NCBI GenBank assembly: GCA_023700885.1
Contig: JAMPYA010000084.1
Span: forward strand, 1-8,601
Length of the DNA stretch: 8,601 bases
Origin: Flavobacteriaceae bacterium
GTDB taxonomy: Bacteria; Bacteroidota; Bacteroidia; Flavobacteriales; Flavobacteriaceae
Direction of reading: 5' to 3'
The notes beneath the pieces are model-generated. The model was not told the origin of the DNA, did no database searches, and saw only the letters and a list, made by a program, of their open reading frames with translations. Shown in pieces: positions 1-4,791 of this stretch. The stretch's first letter is position 1, and each line of letters begins with the position of its first letter. The translations under genes were made by a program, and so were the position numbers.

Positions 1-1
1 C

Positions 2-1213
2 GAAAAAGCAGAATTGACCGTAAGAAAACGATTAGAAAAATTCAATTCTATCAAAAAAATAAACCCAACCATGAAAGTTGGTGTATTGGGTTGTATGGCA
101 GAACGATTAAAAAAACAATTTTTAGAAGAAGAAAAAATTGTTGATTTAGTGGTAGGACCCGATGCTTATCGCGATTTACCCAATTTATTAGAAGAAATTG
201 AAGATGGAAGAACCGCAATTAACGTATTGTTATCTAAAGAAGAAACCTATGCAGATGTTGCTCCGGTTAGGTTAAATTCTAACGGAGTAAGTGCTTTTGT
301 ATCAATTATGAGAGGTTGTGATAATATGTGTACTTTTTGTGTGGTTCCTTTTACCAGAGGACGCGAGCGAAGTAGAGATCCACAAAGTATTATCGACGAG
401 ATTAAAACACTTCAAAAAAATAATTACAAAGAAGTTACCCTTTTAGGTCAAAATGTAGATAGCTATTTATGGTATGGTGGCGGTTTGAAAAAAGATTTTG
501 AGAAGGCATCTACCCTTGCTCAAGCTACAGCAGTAGATTTTGCTCAATTATTAGATATGGTTGCCAATGAGTTTCCAGAAATTCGATTGCGTTTTTCAAC
601 TTCAAATCCACAAGACATGAATTTAAATGTAATTCATGTAATGGCAAAGCATAAAAATATTTGTAAAAGCATCCATCTTCCTGTTCAAAGTGGAAGTACA
701 CGTGTTTTAGAACTGATGAACCGCAAACACACTCGTGAAGAATATATTCAATTAATTGATAATGTAAGAAGTATTATTCCTGACTGTTCTATTTCTTTTG
801 ATATGATTACCGGTTTTTGTGGTGAAGAAGAACAAGATCACCAAGATACTTTGAGTTTGATGGAATATGTAAAATACGATTTCGGATTTATGTTCGAATA
901 TTCTGAAAGACCCGGAACTCCGGCAGAAAAAAGAATGGAAGACAATGTGCCTCCTGCTGTTAAAAAACGTCGTTTGTCAGAAATAATCAACTTACATCAA
1001 AAACATACGCTTTATAGAATGGAGCAATATATTGGCAAAACGGTTGAAGTATTAATTGAAGGAAATTCAAAAAAATCAGATCAACAATGGATGGGAAGAA
1101 CCTCGCAAAATTCAGTGGCAGTATTTGATAAAGGTGATGAAAAAATTGGCGATTTTGTAAATGTTTTAATTGAAAATTGTACTTCAGCAACTCTTATAGG
1201 CAAAAAGCTTTAA
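2..1213 (+). CDS. miaB: tRNA-2-methylthio-N6-dimethylallyladenosine synthase MiaB, 5'-truncated by the window edge
   Basis: Radical SAM methylthiotransferase that adds the 2-methylthio group to i6A37 of tRNAs reading UNN codons; a cytosolic enzyme with two [4Fe-4S] clusters. The reading frame is open from base 2 (EKAELTVRKR...), so the TTG at 14 is not a start and the gene begins upstream; about 403 codons remain. The third cysteine of the N-terminal cluster is visible in GVLGCMAER (codon at 92); the first two lie outside the window. The radical SAM motif CxxxCxxC is intact, with Cys codons at 317, 329 and 338, followed by VVPFTRGRERSRDP, the typical MiaB continuation. LLGQNVDSY and the HLPVQSGS motif follow, and a C-terminal TRAM-like RNA-binding domain occupies about 1020-1200. 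The stretch between LLGQNVDSY and FSTSNPQD is long, as I recall for Bacteroidota MiaB. The RimO and MtaB relatives are less likely given these motifs. Confidence 0.96.
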   Translation, partial: EKAELTVRKRLEKFNSIKKINPTMKVGVLGCMAERLKKQFLEEEKIVDLVVGPDAYRDLPNLLEEIEDGRTAINVLLSKEETYADVAPVRLNSNGVSAFVSIMRGCDNMCTFCVVPFTRGRERSRDPQSIIDEIKTLQKNNYKEVTLLGQNVDSYLWYGGGLKKDFEKASTLAQATAVDFAQLLDMVANEFPEIRLRFSTSNPQDMNLNVIHVMAKHKNICKSIHLPVQSGSTRVLELMNRKHTREEYIQLIDNVRSIIPDCSISFDMITGFCGEEEQDHQDTLSLMEYVKYDFGFMFEYSERPGTPAEKRMEDNVPPAVKKRRLSEIINLHQKHTLYRMEQYIGKTVEVLIEGNSKKSDQQWMGRTSQNSVAVFDKGDEKIGDFVNVLIENCTSATLIGKKL

Positions 1214-1354
1214 GCGGTAAGCTGTAGGTAGTTTTCAGTTGGCAAAACTTTAAACTTTAAACACTTGAAGTGAGCGAAGCCAAATTTTTAAATATTTTCT
1301 CAATACTAACATCTCAATACCAAATACTAATATCTCAATACTAAATACTAAAAA
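1214..1354. repeat. Repeat-rich spacer between miaB and the sigma-54-type regulator
   Basis: This 141-bp noncoding stretch has four parts: a G/T-rich segment right after the miaB stop; two copies of ACTTTAAA-type sequence (about 1247-1264); the fragment TGAGCGAAGCC at 1271-1281, which matches 10 of 11 bases of a palindromic element between groES and groEL; and a degenerate array of CTCAATACTAA-like units (1299-1352) running up to the start codon. I see no convincing terminator hairpin and no full TTG/TAnnTTTG promoter. The best -7-like match, TAGTTTTC at 1229-1236, lacks a well-placed upstream TTG. Confidence 0.6.
1299..1352 (+). repeat. Degenerate short tandem array, CTCAATACTAA type
   Basis: CTCAATAC begins at 1299, 1313 and 1334, each followed by variants of TAACAT or CAAATACTAATAT. 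The core AATACTAA recurs between them. The unit is not constant in length (14, 21, then about 19 bases), so this is a decayed or slipped array rather than a clean satellite. It abuts the ATG at 1355 and so forms the leader of the regulator mRNA. It contains no G, which would leave the translation initiation region unstructured. Confidence 0.7.
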
Positions 1355-2590
1355 ATGGATTCACTACAAACCATTAAACAACGATTCGGAATTATTGGCA
1401 ACGATTTACATTTAAATCGCGCTATTGAAAAAGCTGTGCGGGTTTCTACAACTGATATTTCTGTATTAGTAACAGGAGAAAGTGGTGTGGGTAAAGAAAA
1501 TATTCCCAAAATTATTCATCAGCTTTCACATCGTAAACACAATAAATATATCGCTGTAAACTGTGGTGCGATTCCTGAAGGCACTATTGACAGCGAATTA
1601 TTTGGTCATGAAAAAGGATCATTTACAGGAGCAACCGCTTCAAGAAGCGGATATTTTGAAGTAGCAGATGGCGGAACCATATTTTTGGATGAAGTAGGAG
1701 AATTACCATTGACAACTCAAGTAAGATTATTGCGAATTTTAGAAAATGGTGAATTTATTAAAGTTGGATCTTCAGTTGTAGAAAAAACAAATGTCAGAAT
1801 TGTTGCTGCCACTAATTTAAATATGATAGAAGCCATCAAAAAAGGGAAATTTAGAGAAGATTTATATTACCGATTGGCTACAATTGAAATTCATTTACCA
1901 CCCTTGCGCGAGCGCAAAGAAGATATTCATTTGCTTTTTAGAAAATTTGCTGCAGATTTTGCTCAAAAATATAAAATGCCATCCATTAGATTAAATGACG
2001 ACTCAGTTCATATTCTAGAAAATTATTCTTTTCCCGGAAACATCAGACAATTAAGAAATATTGCAGAACAAATTTCTGTGGTTGAAGAAAATAGAACCAT
2101 CTCAGCTGATAAATTGAAGCATTATTTACCTAAAACATCAGGAAATTTACCAATGATTGTTGGAGGAATGAAAGCTGAAAGTGATTTTTCTAACGAAAGA
2201 GAGATTATGTATAAAATCTTATTTGACATGAGAAATGATATCAACGATTTAAAAAAACTCACTTTCGATATTTTACAACATGGAAATTCTGGTAAAATTC
2301 ATGAAGATAACAAACATATAATTCAGAAAATTTTAAAAGATAAAAATCCAACAGAACAGCACAATATTGAAGTCGTTCAATTTGAAGATAATTCATATGA
2401 TAATAATGATGACGTGCTAAATTACGAAGAGAGTTTAGATGAAACAGAAACATCTTCCTTGCAAGATATTGAATTTGAGATGATTAAAAAATCATTAGAA
2501 CGCCATCAAGGTAAAAGAAAATTAGCTGCCAAAGAATTAGGGATTTCTGAAAGAACACTTTACAGAAAAATAAAACAATTCAATTTATAA
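1355..2590 (+). CDS. Sigma-54-type AAA+ transcriptional activator with Fis-type HTH, no receiver domain
   Basis: Predicted bacterial enhancer-binding protein that would use ATP hydrolysis to remodel sigma-54 RNA polymerase. The 411-residue protein starts almost directly with the AAA+ domain: Walker A GESGVGKE (41-48), the sigma-54 contact loop GSFTGA (88-93, Ser for the usual Ala), Walker B GGTIFLDE (106-113), a sensor I region VRIVAATN (147-154), arginine-finger region FREDLYYRL (166-174) and sensor II FPGNIRQLRN (226-235). A C-terminal Fis-like helix-turn-helix is at about 385-409 (LAAKELGISERTLYRKIKQF). Between them lies an insert of about 110 residues, first helical (EREIMYKILFDMRNDINDLKK, about 281-301), then acidic. 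No N-terminal receiver, GAF or PAS domain exists, so activity may be set by expression or a partner protein. The ATG at 1355 is the natural start. Its target genes cannot be told from the sequence; no -24/-12 promoter is visible in the spacers here. Confidence 0.92.
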   Translation: MDSLQTIKQRFGIIGNDLHLNRAIEKAVRVSTTDISVLVTGESGVGKENIPKIIHQLSHRKHNKYIAVNCGAIPEGTIDSELFGHEKGSFTGATASRSGYFEVADGGTIFLDEVGELPLTTQVRLLRILENGEFIKVGSSVVEKTNVRIVAATNLNMIEAIKKGKFREDLYYRLATIEIHLPPLRERKEDIHLLFRKFAADFAQKYKMPSIRLNDDSVHILENYSFPGNIRQLRNIAEQISVVEENRTISADKLKHYLPKTSGNLPMIVGGMKAESDFSNEREIMYKILFDMRNDINDLKKLTFDILQHGNSGKIHEDNKHIIQKILKDKNPTEQHNIEVVQFEDNSYDNNDDVLNYEESLDETETSSLQDIEFEMIKKSLERHQGKRKLAAKELGISERTLYRKIKQFNL

Positions 2591-2595
2591 TTTTA

Positions 2596-2626
2596 TTGAA
2601 AACTATTTTCAATTTAATTACATTTG
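2596..2626 (+). promoter_or_regulatory. Predicted Bacteroidota-type promoter of lptE
   Basis: ATTG (2595-2598) is followed, after 20 bases, by TACATTTG (2619-2626), a full match to the TAnnTTTG -7 element; the pair fits the TTG-N17-23-TAnnTTTG consensus known for Flavobacterium and Bacteroides primary sigma factors. Transcription would start near 2630-2634, leaving a leader of about 10-14 bases before the ATG at 2644. It lies in the 53-bp gap after the regulator gene. This is a pattern match, not a mapped start. Confidence 0.6.
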
Positions 2627-2643
2627 AAAAATCAAAAGAAAAA

Positions 2644-3150
2644 ATGAAGTTTTTAAACACTTATCTAATATTATTCCTACTGCTTTTCTCAACACAAAGT
2701 TGTGGATTATATTCATTTACCGGAGGAAATGTTGGTGAGGCAAAAACAATTCGAATAGATTATTTCCAAAATAATGCTCCAATTGTTGAACCAGGCTTAG
2801 GACAAAGATTTACCCAGTCATTACAAGATTTATTTTTGAGACAAACTAATTTAAGTTTGGTAAAATCTAATGCCGATTTAAACTTCGAAGGTGAAATTGT
2901 AGATTTCAGAATTAATCCGATGACTGCAACTGCAGAACAACGCGCAGCACAAAACCGATTAACAATTTCAATTAAAGTGCGTTTTACTAACAGATTAGTT
3001 GAAAAAGATAATTTTGAAAAAACTTTCAGCTTTTATTATGATTATCCTGGCACTCAACAACTTAACGGAAGTGTATTAGAAACAGCTACAACAACTATTT
3101 TTGAAAGAATTACAAGAGATATTTTTAATGATTCAGTTGCAAAATGGTAA
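2644..3150 (+). CDS. lptE: LptE-like LPS assembly lipoprotein
   Basis: Predicted outer-membrane lipoprotein of the LptE family, which plugs and assists LptD in inserting lipopolysaccharide into the outer leaflet. From the ATG at 2644 the product is 168 residues: a basic start, a hydrophobic signal peptide (about 4-16) and a lipobox-like STQSC ending at Cys20, followed by GLYSFTGG, a sequence I associate with Bacteroidota LptE. The body reads as a small alpha/beta domain (for example RIDYFQNNAPIVEPGLGQRFTQ, a region typical of the family). The upstream in-frame TTG at 2596 would add 16 charged residues before the signal peptide and coincides with the -33 element of a good promoter, so I reject it. 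There is no Shine-Dalgarno sequence, only an A-rich leader. The next gene overlaps its 3' end by 7 bp. LptE family assignment rests on the signature and neighbourhood; sequence conservation in this family is weak. Confidence 0.85.
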   Translation: MKFLNTYLILFLLLFSTQSCGLYSFTGGNVGEAKTIRIDYFQNNAPIVEPGLGQRFTQSLQDLFLRQTNLSLVKSNADLNFEGEIVDFRINPMTATAEQRAAQNRLTISIKVRFTNRLVEKDNFEKTFSFYYDYPGTQQLNGSVLETATTTIFERITRDIFNDSVAKW

Positions 3151-3950
3151 AAATGGAAGCCTCTAATTTTAAACATCTTTTAAACAGCAATGCTCCAATA
3201 TCAATTACAGAGGCAGAAGAATTATCAATTTTGCTAAATAAATATCCTTATTTTCAATGCGCTCATGCACTACAATTAAAAGGATTTAAAACTAATTTTG
3301 ATACTCGTTATAATCAGGCTTTAAAAACTACCGCAGCTTATACTACAGACAGAAGTGTACTTTTTGATTACATTACCGCTCTTGATTTTATAGTTTTTGT
3401 ACCAAAAGAAATTCCATCAGTAAATAATTTTACAAATGACCTCAATAAAACATCCAATAATTTAATTGAAGATTATTTGGTTTCAAATATTGATGATGAA
3501 GAAAAATTCAACAAATCAATAACGATTAAAACAGAAGAGGAACAATTAGAAATTGGAAAACCACTTTCTTTTGAAGAAAATGACACTTATTCTTTTAATG
3601 AATGGTTACAATTATCTACTATTAAACCAATTGATAGAAGTAAAGAAATTGAGTCTACAACCTCTAAAAAAGACATACAAACTTCAATAATTGATAATTT
3701 TATCAGTACCAATCCGAAGATAAAAACTCCAGACAAAAACCATCCAATTATTGATATTTCTGAAAGTTCAGATTCTGCTAACGAAAGCATAATGACAGAG
3801 ACTTTAGCAAGAGTATATCTAGAGCAAAAAAAGTACAATAATGCCATAAAAGCTTATAAAATTTTAAGTTTGAAATATCCGGAAAAAAGTGGTTACTTTG
3901 CAGACCAAATTAAAGCGATAATAAAAATTCAAAACAACAATATATCATGA
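3144..3950 (+). CDS. Conserved protein of unknown function with a C-terminal TPR-like unit
   Basis: The protein has 268 residues and no signal peptide or membrane segment, so it is probably cytosolic. An N-terminal helical region (about 8-80, with LLNKYPYFQCAHALQLKG and TAAYTTDRSVLFDYI) resembles the start of a helical-repeat fold. The middle (about 90-210) is polar and low in complexity, apart from short islands such as SFNEWLQLS (150-158) and IIDNFISTNPKI (182-193). The end (about 217-250, ETLARVYLEQKKYNNAIKAYKILSLKYPEKS) is a good single tetratricopeptide unit, suggesting protein binding. The ATG at 3144 overlaps the lptE stop by 7 bp; a second in-frame ATG at 3153 would remove the overlap and is equally plausible. 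Its stop overlaps the secG start by 4 bp (ATGA). The placement between lptE and secG suggests an envelope-linked or secretion-linked role, but that is inference from position only. Confidence 0.85.
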   Translation: MVKMEASNFKHLLNSNAPISITEAEELSILLNKYPYFQCAHALQLKGFKTNFDTRYNQALKTTAAYTTDRSVLFDYITALDFIVFVPKEIPSVNNFTNDLNKTSNNLIEDYLVSNIDDEEKFNKSITIKTEEEQLEIGKPLSFEENDTYSFNEWLQLSTIKPIDRSKEIESTTSKKDIQTSIIDNFISTNPKIKTPDKNHPIIDISESSDSANESIMTETLARVYLEQKKYNNAIKAYKILSLKYPEKSGYFADQIKAIIKIQNNNIS

Positions 3951-4261
3951 CCTATTCAATATTTTTAATTTTAATCATCATCGTAGCCGCTTTATTGATG
4001 TTAATTATTATGGTTCAAAATCCTAAAGGAGGTGGATTATCTTCTTCATTTGGTGGTGGAGCGCAATCATTAGGAGGGGTTCAAAGCACTTCAGATTTTC
4101 TTGATAAAAGTACTTGGACACTCTCAATTGTATTAATTGCATTAATTTTGTTATCAAACTTTGCAATTCCAAGAACGGAAACTATTGATGATAGTTCTAG
4201 AATACAAAACACTATTGAAAATAGAGAAGTTCCAACTCCTGTAGAATCTCCTACTAAGTAA
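3947..4261 (+). CDS. secG: Preprotein translocase subunit SecG
   Basis: Small inner-membrane subunit of the SecYEG translocon that aids SecA-driven export. The 104 residues show the expected design: transmembrane helix 1 (about 3-23), a cytoplasmic loop with QNPKGGGLSSSFGGGAQSLGG (about 24-44), which is the family signature, transmembrane helix 2 (about 56-74) and a polar, acidic tail with VPTPVESPTK at the end. The start ATG lies inside the stop of the previous gene (ATGA, 3947-3950), implying translational coupling. A strong terminator begins 30 bases after the stop, so secG is the last gene of the lptE group. Confidence 0.95.
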   Translation: MTYSIFLILIIIVAALLMLIIMVQNPKGGGLSSSFGGGAQSLGGVQSTSDFLDKSTWTLSIVLIALILLSNFAIPRTETIDDSSRIQNTIENREVPTPVESPTK

Positions 4262-4290
4262 AACTTACTTCCATTTTTAAAGATATTACC

Positions 4291-4323
4291 TGCCAATATG
4301 AGTGTCATATTGGCAATTTTTTT
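4291..4323 (+). terminator. Intrinsic terminator after secG
   Basis: A perfect 10-bp stem (TGCCAATATG at 4291-4300 and CATATTGGCA at 4306-4315) encloses a 5-base loop, AGTGT. It is followed by A and a run of seven T (4317-4323). This is a textbook rho-independent terminator and separates the lptE-secG transcript from groESL. Its right arm and loop can also pair with downstream sequence, as described in the findings. Confidence 0.9.
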
Positions 4324-4329
4324 GTTAAA

Positions 4330-4360
4330 TTGACACTTAAATTCAATTGGCATAATATTA
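4330..4360 (+). promoter_or_regulatory. Candidate groES promoter
   Basis: TTGACA at 4330-4335 is followed by CATAAT (4351-4356) at a 15-base spacing; read the Bacteroidota way, it is TTG-N20-TAATATTA (4353-4360), which matches 4 of the 6 fixed bases of TAnnTTTG. It lies right after the secG terminator and 35 bases ahead of the groES ATG, the place where a promoter is needed. No CIRCE operator (TTAGCACTC-N9-GAGTGCTAA) is present. Confidence 0.4.
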
Positions 4361-4395
4361 GAAAGTACTTATAAAACATAAAAAATTATACAACT

Positions 4396-4674
4396 ATGAG
4401 CAAAATAAACATCAAACCTTTAGCAGACCGAGTGCTTATTAAACCGAGTGTTGCAGAAACCACAACAGCTTCGGGTATTATTATTCCAGATTCTGCCAAA
4501 GAAAAACCTCAACAAGGAACCGTAGTAGCTGTAGGAAATGGAACTAAAGATGCACCAATGACCGTAAAAGTAGGTGATTCTGTATTGTATGGAAAATATG
4601 CGGGAACCGAATTAAAATTTGGTGGTGAAGATTTTTTAATAATGAAAGAAAGTGATATTTACGCTATTATATAG
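4396..4674 (+). CDS. groES: Co-chaperonin GroES (Hsp10)
   Basis: Forms the heptameric lid that caps GroEL and closes the folding chamber. The 92-residue length is normal. PLADRVLIKP (8-17) is the family opening. The mobile loop is at about 20-38, with the hydrophobic GIII (27-30) that contacts the GroEL apical domain, followed by PDSAKEKPQQGTVVAVG, and then the barrel strands GDSVLYGKYAGTELKFGGEDFLIMKESDIYAI. The ATG at 4396 is preceded by an A-rich leader without a clear Shine-Dalgarno sequence. The gene lies after an independent terminator and 117 bp before groEL. Confidence 0.97.
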   Translation: MSKINIKPLADRVLIKPSVAETTTASGIIIPDSAKEKPQQGTVVAVGNGTKDAPMTVKVGDSVLYGKYAGTELKFGGEDFLIMKESDIYAII

Positions 4675-4677
4675 CTG

Positions 4678-4717
4678 TTGGCTTTTAGCTTTTGGCTTTT
4701 AGCTTTTGGCTTTTAGC
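4678..4717 (+). repeat. 14-bp tandem repeat, about 2.9 copies
   Basis: The unit TTGGCTTTTAGCTT occurs perfectly at 4678-4691 and 4692-4705, then as 12 bases at 4706-4717. It begins four bases after the groES stop codon. The identity of the copies indicates recent slippage or active homogenisation. Because of the period, a TTG and a TAGCTTTT hexamer-like element fall 19 bases apart. Confidence 0.95.
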
Positions 4718-4739
4718 ATAGTAAACTTAAAACAAATAG

Positions 4740-4763
4740 AACCCTGAGCGTAGCCGAAGGGTT
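4740..4763. repeat. Short palindromic element between groES and groEL
   Basis: AACCCT (4740-4745) and AGGGTT (4758-4763) form a perfect 6-bp inverted repeat around GAGCGTAGCCGA. It is GC-rich in an AT-rich spacer. It closely resembles the CCTGAGCGNAGNCGAAGG family of short dispersed repeats that I recall from Bacteroidota intergenic regions. A partial copy (TGAGCGAAGCC) is at 1271-1281 in this window. The stem lacks a following T-run, so it is unlikely to be an intrinsic terminator. Confidence 0.75.
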
Positions 4764-4791
4764 AAACATTAAACATTTAAACTAAAAAATT

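Noticed and set aside
14..16. TTG as a start codon for MiaB
   Set aside because: The frame is open upstream to base 2 with MiaB-like sequence (EKAEL), and the first two cluster cysteines must be encoded before the window; the gene is simply cut by the edge.
4024..4034. TAAAGGAGGTG, a perfect Shine-Dalgarno-like string inside secG
   Set aside because: It encodes the conserved PKGGG loop of SecG, no suitable start codon follows at the right distance, and genes in this window do not use strong Shine-Dalgarno sites.
4740..4763. Palindrome between groES and groEL as an intrinsic terminator
   Set aside because: The stem is only 6 bp with a 12-base loop and is not followed by a T-run; it fits better as a dispersed repeat.
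1214..4791. Sigma-54 (-24/-12) promoters next to the AAA+ regulator
   Set aside because: TTGGCA-like strings occur (for example 4347-4352), but no GC falls 10 bases after a GG as the TGGCAC-N5-TTGC pattern needs.
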